In this document: one piece after another, positions 9,805-21,970 of the stretch
Layout: every line of letters begins with the position of its first letter
Numbering within the stretch: position 1 is the stretch's first letter
Program-made: the position numbers and the translations under genes
NCBI GenBank assembly: GCA_027924585.1
Contig: BSBM01000423.1
Span: forward strand, 4,922,001 to 4,986,000
DNA from: Larix kaempferi
Lineage: Eukaryota; Streptophyta; Pinopsida; Pinales; Pinaceae
Direction: 5' to 3'
Length of the DNA: 64,000 bases
The notes under the pieces: generated by a model
The model's input: only the letters and a program-made list of their open reading frames with translations
What the model was told of the DNA's origin: nothing
The model's database searches: none

Positions 9805-12288
9805 GTGGCTCTAAAGCCGATTGGTACAAGAGGAAATCCTTCATCTCCTCCACATGCAGGAGTTTTTGATCCAGAAAGAATTATAAGGGAGGCTAGAAGA
9901 ATATTAAATCATCCTTGATCTAGTAACCCTCAGCCTTCTACTACTGATATAGAATTAGGATTTTCTTCATCAAACCCTGTGGATATTCAAGAAGAAAATA
10001 GGTTAAATTTATCTGTGACCATCCCTAAGGTTGATGATATAAATCCCGAATAGATTGGTGATTTTAATGTATATTCAAATCCCCTATCTGTTGAACATAA
10101 ACATGTTCCTGAAGAAGTTTTTACCTTGAAGTCTTTGATAGCTCTGAAGATTCCTCTCATGAGCAGAATTTTTATTAGCCAACTGAAGATAGAACTACCT
10201 TCCCCTCCACATACTAAACCATCATCTCCTTCACAGGTATCCCATTCTCCATACATACTACAACCTTCAGTCCCACACAATCAACCAATTGTTATTCAAA
10301 CATTACATTCATTAAATATGGTTGGTCAACCCCCTGATATGTTGGACTGTATGGTAATAGCAAGATATGCCCCATTAGTTATGCCTCGACCTTTAAATCC
10401 TTTTCCTAGTGGTGACTACCAAAAATGCTTTCCCAGATTCGATGGCCAGGGTGGAAGAACTGCAGAGGAACATTGGGACAAATTTTGTAGTTATGTTGAT
10501 AACTACAACATTGAAGCTAGAGATGTTTGGATGAGGATGTTTGTTCAGATTCTGGATGGAGATGTAAGAAAGTGGTTCAGAGAATTGCCAGCAGATTCCA
10601 TTAATGGTTTGGAGGAATTAAATCAAGTTTTTATCAGACAATGGGGAGATACGAAAGATTATCTCTACTATTATACAGAGTTCACATCCTTGAAACGAAA
10701 GCCTGATGAAGTAGTTACATAATTTTCCAAGAGGTTTAATAAAATGTACTACAAAATTCCAATAGAGATTAAACCTACTGAACATGCAACAAAACTGACT
10801 TATGCTAATGCTTTTGATCATCAATTTTCATTGTGGTTAAGGGAAAGAAGAGTTGTGTCCCTTATGAACATGCAGGATGCAGCCTTAGAGATTGAGTCCA
10901 ATATCTTGGCATCAAACAAACTTAAAGAAGAAAATGAATGTCAAAAGACAGATAAAAAAGGTAAAAGGGAAATGATTCCTTCTGCTTCTTTTACAAAAGG
11001 GTCATATCATAAGTATGATGAGATGAATAAGGCCATAATAGATATGGCAGCAAAACTTGATAGAATGGAAATGGAGAAGAAAAATCAGAATAGACCTGCT
11101 TATGATAATGACAACAAAAACCAGAATCAGTTTAGGCGCCCTTATCCTCCTAGATTCATTCCCAGAGAAAGAAGAAACAATGACATTCAAAGAGAAAGGA
11201 GAGAAAACAAAGATCAAAAGGGACAACCACCCTTAAAGGATAATTTGATAGGGGAAGATGATCCTTATGAAACTACATATGAAGAGATTGAAGCATCAGA
11301 ACATAACATTGGTCAATTAGATGATGTTCATTCTTCTAATTTCATAACTAAGGATGATTACTATGGTTCAATAGAATTTGATGATGAAGAAGTAAATTTT
11401 AATGAACAACATGATGAAATTTGTCAACAGGAACATCAGAAATCATATGGATTTAGTTCAGGGATAAAGCAAGCAGCACCAATAAAAAATAAAGTCAAAT
11501 TTGCTTCTATCAGAGAAGTACTACCTGCTAAAGAACAACACAAAACACCACAAAATGACAATAGCATTGATAAATCAACAGAAGTAGGTAGTATCCCTGG
11601 TTTTGATTTGGGGCATGAAATCAATAAACTCAAGATCCCTATTCCCTTAATAGAATTAATAAAAAACAGAGCTTACAGAGAACCTGCCATGAAAGCATTG
11701 AATGTGTTACCCATTCATCCCTCATCAGATGTAATAAATTTGCAAGAGAAGGATCCTACCATTATCACGGGTGAAAAAGCTTCTGACCAACCAGACATGA
11801 AATGCAACCACCCCCTACCATTTTATATCACATTGACCATTCCTGATCAGATGTTGCATAACTGCCTTCTGGATTTAGGTGCTTTGCACAATCTTATGCC
11901 CAAGCAAGTTATGGAATCCATGGGATTATCTATTACAAAACCCTACCATGACCTTTATGCTTTTGACTCACGAGCTGTCAAATGTTTAGGAGTCATAAAA
12001 GATCTGGTAGTTAACCTTGCCCAGTTGCCTATAAAGAGTGTTCTCATGGATGTAGTAGTAGCTGATGTCTCTCCCAAATTTGGCATGTTTTTGTCAACAT
12101 CATGGGCCAAAAAGATAGGGGGTACCCTGCAAATGGATCTATCATATGCCTCAATCCCTATATTTGGAGGTGAATATAGAACACTATACAGAGAAGTGCA
12201 ATTACAATTTTTAGTAAGTGATGATAGAAATCCAACAAATCACCCTATTTATATAGTACAGGAGGATATCGGTTCTTGCATGCTATAG
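9805..12288 (+). pseudogene. gag-pro: Tat gag-protease
   Basis: One frame carries Gag and protease. The start is uncertain: GTGGCT at 9805 may be a mutated ATG, since no in-frame ATG exists between it and the TAG at 9730. The Gag core begins at FPRFDGQGGRTAEEHW (near 10432) and runs through WMRMFVQILDGDVRKWF and ATKLTYANAFDHQF. A basic, Asn/Gln-rich segment follows. The retropepsin site reads LLDLGALHNLMP near 11870, with D-L-G where D-S/T-G is expected, so it is catalytically dead. Stops: near 9919, 10051-10053, 10720-10722 and TAG 12286-12288. The Gag core aligns with that of the gag-only array at 46-54 kb. Confidence 0.88.
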
Positions 12289-13059
12289 GTAAGCAATGAT
12301 GACGTAGATGTATTGCAGATCAAGAAAGATTGTGCAGTTCAATGTAATGCAGAAGAATAAGATAGTATTTGGTCGATGTATTTCGATGGTTCATCAAATA
12401 AAGAAGGAGCAGGGGATGGTGTGTTGTTAATATCTCCTAGAGGTGAGATGGTCTCATTGATGTATAAATTGGAATTTCAAACCACAAATAATACTGCTGA
12501 GTATGAGGCTCTAATCCTTGGACTAAGAGCTGCAAAAAATATGACCATTCAAAATCTTGCAGTATATGGCAACTCCGAATTGGTAATTCAGCAGGTGAAG
12601 AATGTTTATCAGGTAAAATAGTCATTATTAAAAATTTACAGAAATGAAGTATGGGATATGATAGACAATTTCTTCTGTGATTTTAATATAACATATATTC
12701 CAAGGGATTCCAATCAGACTACAGATTCATTGGCATTAGCAGAAGCCCATTTCAAAATCCCAAAATTGACCCATCTGAAATATCCCATTGATGTGAGGTA
12801 CAGACCAACAGTCCCAGACAATATTAAACATTGGAAGGTTTTCCAAGATGATCAGGAGATAAAAGAGTTTTTAAAGTTAACTGAGGAATTTGCAGATGAT
12901 CAGATAGATGAAGATGGAGATGTGAATTTACCTAAATTTTCTACCTATACAGAACAGTCAATTGCTGACCAAAAAATCATTGATTTAAAGAGCAATTTCA
13001 TTCCCAAGGGATTAGTTCCATTTAAGAGAGTTTGTTCTCCAAAAATGACACATTGTTGA
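12289..13059 (+). pseudogene. Additional (archaeal-type) RNase H domain placed before RT
   Basis: The second RNase H typical of plant Tat elements. YFDGSSNKEGAGDGVLLISP (near 12379), TTNNTAEYEALILGLRAAK and YGNSELVIQQV contain the D, E and D of the RNase H active site; IPRDSNQTTDSLA (near 12700) gives the final Asp. It is in the same frame as gag-protease, after two stops (12286, about 12358), and is broken again at 12619-12621. The usual second RNase H position is after RT-RNase H; here it precedes RT. The frame ends at TGA 13057-13059, where a shift leads to the RT frame. Confidence 0.85.
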
Positions 13060-14249
13060 AAAATAATTTTCAGACCGCTGAAGAAAATGTTGTAAGCTAC
13101 AATATTGGGTCTGCAGCAGAGCCTAGGATGATTAAGATATCTAAGAAATTATCATAAAAGGAGAGAGAAAGGTATATTACTTTGTTGAAGGCATTCATAG
13201 ATATCTTTGCTTGGTCATATGAGGATCTTAGAACTTATGATACCACTATTATCCAGCATAAGATTCCACTTAAGCCAAATACTAAGCCTTTTAAACAAAA
13301 ACATAGAAGGCTCAACCCAGCACTGTTGCCCATCATTGAGAAAGAAGTTAAGAATTTACTGGATGCCAGGATCATAGTTCCTCTCAGATATTCATCATGG
13401 GTAGCTAATCTAGTGCCAGTGTGCAAGAAAAATGGAGAAATAAGGTTGTGTGTGGATTTCCGAAATTTAAACAGAGCATGCCTTAAAGATAACTACTCAT
13501 TGCCAAAGATAGATCAGATTTTGCGAAGAGTAGTGGGTGCAGAAAGGATTTCAATGATTGATGGTTTCTCTGGTTATAACCAGATTGCAGTTCAGCTGGA
13601 GGATAGAGAGAAGACTGCTTTCACAACCCCCTGGGGTACATTCATGTATGACAAAATTCCTTTTGGGATGATGAGCGCAGGTGCCACATTTCAGAGGGCA
13701 ATGGACATAGCATTTGTAGGTGAGAATGAAAAATTTGTGGCCATTTACCAAGATGATATCATTGTTTTTTCTAAATCTAATGAAGAGCATTTAAAACATC
13801 TGAAACAGACTTTCATGAAATGCAGAAAATTTGGGTTGTCACTGAAACCAAAGAAATCTCACTTTGCTATGATAGAAGGTAAGTTGTTGGGTCATATAGT
13901 GTCTGTAGATGGGATTAAGATAGACCCAGAGAGAGTGAAAGCTATCTTGAAGATTGCAATCCCAAGAAACAAAAAGGAAATTCAATCTTTCATAGGAAAA
14001 ATCAATTTTTTAAGATGGTTTATCCCTAATTTTGCTGAAACTATTAAGTATATAACATATATGCTTAAGAAAGATAGGGAGATAAAATGGACTGAGCATG
14101 CTAAACAGTCATTTGAAAATATAAAAAAGGCATTGATAGAAGCACCTGTGTTGGCTGCACCTGATTACACCAAATATTTTGCAATCTTTTCATTTGCATC
14201 AGAAGAAACAATTGCTGCTTTGTTGTTGCAAAAAATTCTGAGGGATTAG
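13060..14249 (+). pseudogene. Tat reverse transcriptase
   Basis: Polymerase domain in a different frame from the preceding RNase H (frameshift near 13040-13060). Upstream spacer has TAA near 13155, then open from 13182. Landmarks: DIFAWSYEDL, HRRLNPALLPIIEKEV, VPVCKKNGEIRLCVDFRNLN, DGFSGYNQIAV, PFGMMSAGATFQRAM and the active site YQDD in AIYQDDIIVFSK (about 13743-13778). The catalytic Asp pair is intact, with Gln in the variable position. The thumb/connection reads FIGKINFLRWFIPNF. TAG at 14247-14249 ends the frame; the next domain continues after a shift near 14230. Confidence 0.92.
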
Positions 14250-15875
14250 AACAACCCATCTCATTCTTTAGTAAGCCATTAAGAGATTCAGAGCTGAAAT
14301 ACACTAGTATGGAGGAATAGGCCTATGCTCTTGTAAAGGCACTTAATTTTTTCAGAATATATGTAGTCCATTCTAAAGTTTTAGCTTATGTGCCTAATTC
14401 AGCTGTTAAGGAAATTTTAGTACAGCCCGACAGTGAAGGAAAAAGGGGCAGATGGATTGCAAAGGTAATGGAATATTATGTGGAAATCAAGCCCACAAAA
14501 TTAGTAAAGGGTCAGGGTTTAGCCAAAATTCCTTCTGAGTCTAATTGCCAAATACTAGATCTGCATGTGATGGCAGAAAATGTTGAACAGGGTGAAGAAC
14601 AAATTCATAGTAGGTATAATGAATGTCCTTGGTATGCTCAAATAGTATATTTTCTGTTTCATTTGCAGTGTCCCACAGAGTTGAGCAAGAATGAATGCAG
14701 GTCAATGAAGTTGAAAGCTTTAAAGTATGTGTTGATTGATCAAGTATTGTATTGGAAGGACCCTGGAGGGATACTTCTGATATGTTTAGATGAAACAGAA
14801 GCTAATACTGTTACTGAAGAATTGCATGCTGGTGTATGTGGAGGACATAAATATTGGAAGGCAACAACGTTCAAAATTTTGAGAGCTGGGTATTACTGGC
14901 CCACTCTTTCCTCAGATGTATACCAACAGATCAGGGCTTGTGAAAAATGTCAAAAATTTGCAGGAAAACATTAGTTACAGTCGTTAGCCCTGAAGCCTAT
15001 CTCAGTAGATGCCCCTTTCCAACAGTGGGGTCTGGATTTTATAGGTGAAATTCATCCTCCGTCTAGTGGCCAACATAGGTGGATCTTAATTGCAACAATT
15101 TTTTTCACCAAATGGGTAGAAGCCATTCCTACCAGAAGAGCCACAGACCAAATTATCATTAATTTCTTGCAAGAAAATATTCTTAGTAGATTTGGATGCT
15201 CTAGAAAACTGCTTACTGATAATGCCCTTGCATTCAAATCCAAAAAGATGATAAAATTTGCTGAAGATTTCCTTGAAACAATCTACACCTTATTATCCCT
15301 AGGACAATGGACTAACAGAGTCCAGTAATAAAAGCATTATAAACAGCATCAAGAAAATGTTATCAGAGAATAAGAAGAAATGGGATACTAAATTGAGATT
15401 TGCCTTATGGGTAGATAGAGTTACTTAAAAAAAATCCATTGGAACCACTCCTTTCCAAATAGTTTATGGAATTGAAGCAGTATTCCCAATTCAATTAATG
15501 TCTCCAGTAATCAAATTTCTGCAGGAATCTAAGGAAGAGCTAGAGATAAAACAAAGAAGGATATTTCAGATTACTCAACTACATCAAGAAAGGGAAGCTA
15601 TTGTGCAGAAAGCTGAATTACACATGAATAAGATAAAAAAGGATTTTGATAAAAAGATAAAAAAGAATGCCTTTTCCGTGGGTGACAAGGTGGTAAGATG
15701 GGATGCTCGGAATGAAGAAAAAGGAAAACATGGTAAGTTTGATGCTCTGTGGTTGGGACCATTCATAGTAAGAAAGGTATTGGGAAACAACACTTTTATT
15801 TTGCAGACATTGGAGGGTAATGAGATTCAAAGTCCAGTCAATGGACATTTTCTGAAATGGTTTCATTCTTATTAG
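14250..15875 (+). pseudogene. Tat RNase H remnant and integrase
   Basis: After the shift, EQPISFFSKPLRDSELKY and AYALVKALNFF are the native RNase H. Integrase follows: zinc site (ELHAGVCGGH ... CEKCQKFAGKH, about 14818-14972), core WGLDFIGE (first Asp), LLTDNALAF (second Asp) and GLTESSNK (Glu). TAG 14972-14974, a frameshift near 15265-15290 and TAG near 15298 break it. The last open part, 15498-15875, holds the C-terminal domain (FSVGDKVVRW, WLGPFIVRKVLGN, VNGHFLKWFHSY). Family order and ending are complete. Confidence 0.9.
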
Positions 15876-16003
15876 AAGAATAGATATTTTGTATATATCC
15901 ATTGTATATACTATTTTTAATAGATTTCAGTAGACTCCAGCCCAATAAGATAGAAGGCACAGGTCATATATGTTCTTAAGGATTCACAGGCAGAACCTTA
16001 TCC

Positions 16004-16018
16004 CCAGGTGGAGCCAGA
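16004..16018 (+). other. Polypurine tract of the Tat element
   Basis: CCAGGTGGAGCCAGA directly abuts the 3' LTR (TGTTATC). It resembles the GGAGCCAG tract before the LTRs of the gag-only array on the other strand. Confidence 0.7.
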
Positions 16019-16725
16019 TGTTATCACTAAGGTTGTTCTTTATATTTACATAACCTTTACCTAAATCTTCATTCATGTTCCATTGGCCCATTTCATGCAC
16101 TGTGCCCTTTAGGTTTATTTTTTTTCCCATTTGCATTTAATTAGTTATTTTACCTTAGTTCTTTTTATATTTTCATTATAAAATAAAACAGGCTCATATT
16201 CATATTTAGATTAAAAATGAACTTTAACTTATAGTTCAAAAGATTTCCATTATTCATTCTTTTGTTAAATTTCATTTAAAAGTCAAACTAACAGCATGTA
16301 CATAAAATTCAAGCTTGAAAATGCTGTCAGTTTCTGAATTGAAAAATCATGATTTAATATGGGTTTTTAAATTTATGATTACGACTGGAATTTATTATTA
16401 TCATGTGAAATGATAATTCATATGCATGAATTTGAGTCATATGTAGCCATGGTACAACACTTCATATGACATATGGCAAATCAACTGAAATTCGTGGGCA
16501 GAGAAGTACACAGGTGGCATTGAGAGTTTCCAGATCTCAAATTCAGCAAAGTAATGGGCAGAGAATGTTGTTTCGAAGATGAACCTATACAGAGTAGGGT
16601 TTTTATTCTAATTAGCACCGGTTCTTGGTGAATAGGGTAAATCCTATGAGGGATTTGAAGTGGGGAACCATGCAATTGGCAGGTAGGGTTTTGATGTTTC
16701 GGTTATCTGTTGCAGTAGGATAAAA

Positions 16726-18303
16726 ATGGAGGAAACTTCACAAAGGAAAAAGAAAAAGCCAGGTGGTCTCCCATGTCGAGTCGAGCCAAGTAACATTCAA
16801 TGGCTCATGCAGTTTCCACGATCGACGAAGCTCATGAGAGAAGCGGGCTGGTTGGTTTATTGTGAAAGATTGCAGGGTTATAACTCTACAATCACTAAAG
16901 CTTTTGTGAAAAATTATAAAAATGGCATTGTTGATTTCAAATGTTTTAAAATCACAGTTACTGAGGAATTTATATCAGAATTTATAGGCATCCCAGTTGA
17001 TGGCGAGAAATGGTTTAAGTAGACAGAGTTCGAGGGGGATTACAGTGAGTTTCTATCACCTAGCTTTGAAGATCTAAATTGGAAGAATGGTATCCATATT
17101 AGAAATGTAAAACCAAACTGGAAAATTCCCCTTGAAGTGATTCAGAATTACATCACCTGTGATGAACGGTTTGATAAAGTGCTTAGGTGTCATATTTGCA
17201 TGTTGATGCATTTGCAGGGAAAGAAAAGGTTGAATCTTCCATTTTACTTGTGGAAAAGTTTGCAGAAGATGGTTTTATATGCACATGAACACCCAACACA
17301 TACAAAACATTCACTCTTTCATCATGGCCTCGTCAAGCTTTTAATTCTTCACCATTTAAACCAAATTGGTAAAAGTTGGGACGAGTTTCTCATAGAATAG
17401 GGGTGTGAAATTAAGAAGAAAAGGAAAGCCTCTAAGATGAAGGGTAACAAAAGCAAATCACCAAACGAGCAACTACAGGTTAAAGAAGTTGAAAGAGAGG
17501 AAGATGTTGAATAAACAGAGCAAAACCTACCAAATATTAATGAAGGTAATATCAATATTGCTCAATCTATTGTGTTGAAGCCTGATAAATCAAAATTGAT
17601 TGTTGAAAGTCCTATTGCCGAGGAGGTTCCACTTATAATAAATATAAGCGTAGAAAATATGCATTCAGGGCCGAGGACCAAATATAAAGCTAGAATAGTT
17701 GCAGAGAATAAATTTCCAAAACAACCTGCAACAGGAAATGATGTTGTGCCTGTCCCTAATTCTGACAATGACATGGAAATTCAAGAATTTGCCCCTGTTT
17801 CTAAAAATGAGAATTTTATTGACATGCAAGCAAACATTGGACATATTCCTGAAATATTGGTTGAAAAATTGGCATCGAAAGGACAGGGTCATGTTAAAAA
17901 TCAAGCTTCAAGTTCTAAAGATATACAAGAAGAAGATATGGTGATCAACACAGAGGAGATTCAAACAACTCCTGAACTAGATCAGGTGAAGAGGAGTATG
18001 CAATCTTACAAGTAGCAATGTTAGTATTTACAGAACATTAATGAAACCTTGATGTTGGCAAACAAAAGGCTTCGGGAAGACTTGGAAAAGAAGGATGTTG
18101 ATTAGCAACATTTGGTAGCTACAACAAAGGAAACTCTGCAAAAGAAGGGGGCTCTGCACAAAGAATACAAGCAAATGAAGACCCAGCTGGAGAAGATGAA
18201 ACGGCGAGAGCACAATGTAGATGCAGAGTATACCAGGTTACAACGAAGATCTCAGGTTCTAGATGATATGGCTATTTTAGTTGAGTCATCAAGGAGCATT
18301 TAG
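16726..18303 (+). pseudogene. U3-encoded ORF of the Tat LTR, 525 codons, copy 2 (broken)
   Basis: Same frame and exactly the same length (1578 nt with stop) as copy 1; no indel separates the two ORFs although the flanking LTR has several. Stops at 17020, 17512, 18013, 18022 and 18103 are private to this copy and have sense codons in copy 1. TAG 17398-17400 is shared (equivalent to 8077). In the 3' LTR position this U3 copy would be the one present in the genomic RNA, near its 3' end. The C-terminal ~110 residues have coiled-coil heptad character. Confidence 0.8.
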
Positions 18304-18434
18304 TTCATTTTCTATAATTAAGTGATAGTGATTCGATAGACTTTAAGTTTTCTTTCAAAACTTCATTCCATTTTTAGAGTGATTAGATCCAATATGATAG
18401 GATCTAGTAACTATTTCCTTTTGAACAAATTTTG

Positions 18435-18443
18435 TATAAATAT
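18435..18443 (+). promoter_or_regulatory. TATA box of Tat 3' LTR
   Basis: TATAAATAT, counterpart of 9162-9170. Confidence 0.6.
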
Positions 18444-18934
18444 GATATAGATAGAGGTAACAAGGGTTGGATTTTGGAACAAATGATGGAGGTTCGGTAT
18501 TAGAAGCACTTGTTTTACAGGCATGTATGATGTTTATCATTAATACATTGCAGAAATGACCATTTGTTTTGAAGTAAAGTATGATGTATGAGCCAGTCTT
18601 ATTTTAATCAGTGAAGTATATGCTTTCAGTATTTTGTTGACTCATGGTCTAAATTTCATGTTTCAATTCTTCTGATTAGTATACAACTATGCCATAATTC
18701 TAGAATGAGATCATAAATTGTTTATGATCATTGCTTCATAAACACAGCTATTCTATTCTTTTATTCATTTAAACCTTATATTGTCCTGTCCTTTGTATTT
18801 AGCTATCCAACCCATGTCATAATTTCATTCACCACCAGAAAAACCTAAAAAATTACTGTAGATGTCCCATTCCTACCATTCAAGATTTCCTAAGCTTGAA
18901 CCCTTGTAGTCTAGGTTCAACTTTAGGGATAACA

Positions 18935-18939
18935 GCTGG
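18935..18939 (+). repeat. Target-site duplication, right (GCTGG)
   Basis: Right-hand copy of the Tat element's duplication, partner of 6669-6673. Confidence 0.85.
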
Positions 18940-20268
18940 TATGTTAGATCTCTTCCTAAGACTATGGCTATGTTCATCTTATGTGAAGGAATAACAGATT
19001 TCAATAAAGCATGTAAGGAGGCTCAAGAGCTTGAAAAGGACTTGAAAAGGTATCATTTAGATCTTTTTCATCCTTCTGTTTCATATGATATTGATTCTAT
19101 TGAAAAAGAATCAAAGGTTTCACAAATGGTTCAATTAAGTAAACAAATTAATGATTTGTACAATGAAGTTATGTCCATTAAAAATGAAAGAAATATTCAA
19201 AATACTTTACATGATCTGAAACAAATAGTTTTTGCATCTAAAATTCCATCTCCCATAGATACAAAAAGAAAATTAGTTGCAAATTCCAACAATCATTTTC
19301 CTCTTTCAAATGAATGTGAGTACAATGAGTGTTTCACATCTTACCTTCATTGTTTGGAATCTCAATTTGAAACTGTTGAAGAAAATATTAATTCTAATAC
19401 CTCCAATCTATGTAATGAACAATTTGTTCAATCAAGTTTTGAACATTTTCCTTTTTCTCAATTTGATCATAATGACCCAACTATCAATGAAAATGAAGAT
19501 TTCGAGACTAATGAAGAGGATTTTTCATCTATTTCTAATGATTTTAAAAGTCCTTCTTTTATACGTGATAATCATTCTTCTTCATTTAATGAAACGATGG
19601 ATATTAGAATAGAAAGTTTTGAAGATGCTAATTACACTTCAGATTTTGAAGAATATGTTGATTCTACCCATTTTACAAAATCTGAAAATTCTTTATCTTC
19701 ATCTTTTAATTCTGATTGTTATGAACAAAATGAGAACCATAAGTCTTTAGAGGATGAGTCGGCTGAAATTGAGATTGAATTTCACAATATTTGTTCCGAA
19801 TATACTTTTTCCAGAAATCAAATTTTAAATGAAAAGTTATTTCGTTCAAATAATTTGAAATCAAATAAAGTTGATACACTTGACAAGGATAAATATCTAA
19901 ATAAAAATCAAGAAGACGAAATTGATCATTCACAAGATTCAAATTCCGATATTTTCTTTCAATGCAATAACAATGATATATTTCTAAAGGAAATATTCTC
20001 CACTTTGAATTTTGATGAAATTCTTTTGAATTATGATCTTAATAATTTCCAACCCACTTTTTATGATCCAATTTATTTATGGTTGGAACAATCATTTTCG
20101 AACAATTTTCCATGTCATTTTCATTTCTTTGTAAATAAGAGGCTTAGTTTAGTTTTTCCAATTTTGGGATTTCCATTTTTAAGATTTTTATTGTTGATGC
20201 ATCATTTGTTTTTTCTTACAGGGTCCAAGTTACTAGATTGGCTACATTGGAAATTCGATTATACTTAG
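18935..20268 (+). pseudogene. gag: E1 gag, 3' part
   Basis: Continues the gag of 6305-6673 after the Tat element: WYVRSLPKTMAMFILCEGI (18938 on) is the usual end of the Gag capsid core. A long Asn/Ser/Glu-rich low-complexity region follows (about residues 100-370). The C-terminus is hydrophobic and ends KLLDWLHWKFDYT at 20268. This 434-codon stretch is fully open from the ATG at 18964, but the original start lies upstream of the insertion. No zinc knuckle was seen. The LLDWLHW ending recurs in the gag of the 51-54 kb array. No pol follows. Confidence 0.82.
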
Positions 20269-21970
20269 TTTTTGTTTTCTTTTTAGAGTATTGTAGGAGT
20301 AGGTGTAAAATAGATTAATTTTGTTCATTTATTTAATAATTAGATTACTCTTCTGGTTCTCTTCAATAAAATATTTGCGACGACAAGTCAAGCTTATGTT
20401 GGAAACGACGCTTATTCAGATGCATTCACGGAAGTATTTTTATTCTTTTTCACTTTATGTTATTAATGCTCTCGCTTATTATTTTATTGGTTCAAGGCAT
20501 TCATGTTTGAATTATGTATTTAGTTTTAGATTACAAAGATCTTGCCATGAAATGTTTTGAATCAATTCTTTTCAAAGTTTTAAGAGCAAGAATATTTTAA
20601 CTTGAGACAAAGTAGTTAAAATTAGAACATCTTCATTACACACGAATTTTGATCTTTCCTGGATATGCACTTGAAAAAAGGGGTTTTTACATATTTTGTT
20701 GTTGCAAATTGAGCACAATTTAGTTTAGTACCATTTCATTTTGTTTCTTTCTGTACATAATCTTTAATAAAGGAGGCCTCATTGTCCTAAACAATTTTAT
20801 TTGACAAAAAAAAAACATTGTTGATCATAATTCTTCAACCAAAGGAGAATAAATTTATTTTAAGAGTTTTATTATAATAAATTCAATATATTTGCAATTT
20901 ATGAATTGATATAATTACTCTCTTTACAATACCAAATTCCTTCGATTCTACAAACACGACAAACAAATCTCTCTTGTTCGCATAAGACAATTTGTTAACA
21001 CCTATTTTTACAATTATTTTACATTTCTTTTAATTTAGTTTTCTAAATAAAGAGGATTCAATTGGATCAATATCTCATGTGGTGAATAATACTATCAATC
21101 AAAGATTATTTTCTACCACAAAACTTTAAACAGATATTCTTCCACATGATTTGTTAATCAGCCTTGTTTGCTTTAATCTTATTTTGATTAGATAGCTTTT
21201 CATTTCATTTTCAATTTGTTTGATTAGGATTGGATTTTCTTAGTTTGATAATCATTTGCATTAGGGTGAAAGGTTGAAATGTTAATTATTGAAAAAATTG
21301 ATTCCAATTATTCTACCATTATGTATTTTGAATCATGTTTTATTTATCAAACCTTTTCAAAAAATTCATTGATAGGGGATTGTTGATCCTTAGTTAATGA
21401 TACTTTGGGGTAAGTTAGTCATTCCAAGCTTACATATTTTGAAGTCTTGTATGTGAAGGAATATTTCAAGGTGATTTTTAAGAAGAGACTATCCCTTTTC
21501 CCGTGGTGGAACACTTTCCAAGTTTTACCTTAATACATAAACTTAGCTGCATTGATAATCTTTCTCCTTTTAATTATCACAAATCAATACACAAAATTAT
21601 TTTTAACTAGATTCTACAATTATGTTCTAATTGGACCCTTATTTAGGATAAAATGAGTGGGGCTTACACTGTTATCATCTCAAATCTCTTAACACCATCT
21701 TTCTCTCTTAAGGAGTATAGTCGCTTCCCCATCCATTAAGTAATCTCTTATGAGATTAACATTAAACATAGCCCAATCCTTTTCTTTAACATCTCTGGGA
21801 GTGAGCTGGGAAACAGGAGGTCTTATCATAAACTGACCTGTTCATGATCATACCTTCTAATGGAATGACTTTATCAATATCTGGTCACCAAGCCAAGATA
21901 CTGGCTTGTAGCCATAAAAATGGTTGCAAGACGGGGGGTCTCATCACGAGCCATCCTGATCATTATCTAT
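20269..21970. other. Non-coding tail of E1 internal region
   Basis: AT-rich sequence without a convincing ORF. I see no pol motifs, no clear polypurine tract and no RNA gene. From about 21650 to 21970 base composition becomes more even, which may be another old repeat. Confidence 0.5.

Larger units (their letters stand above)
6674..18934 (+). mobile_element. Complete Tat-type Ty3/gypsy element with ORF-bearing LTRs
   Basis: A full-length but decayed element of 12,261 bp: LTR 6674-9661, primer-binding site, gag-protease, an extra RNase H, RT, RNase H, integrase, polypurine tract, LTR 16019-18934. It is flanked by a 5-bp target duplication and sits inside E1 gag. The extra RNase H of the plant aRNH type and the TGGCGCC...GGGGA primer site place it near the Tat group. 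It is unusual in having that RNase H before RT and a long ORF in the U3 of both LTRs. All coding parts carry stops or frameshifts, so it is inactive. Confidence 0.93.
16019..18934 (+). repeat. Tat 3' LTR
   Basis: 2916 bp, same termini as the 5' LTR. It contains the second copy of the U3 ORF (16726-18303) and a TATA box at 18435-18443, and ends GGGATAACA before the right target duplication. Confidence 0.95.
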
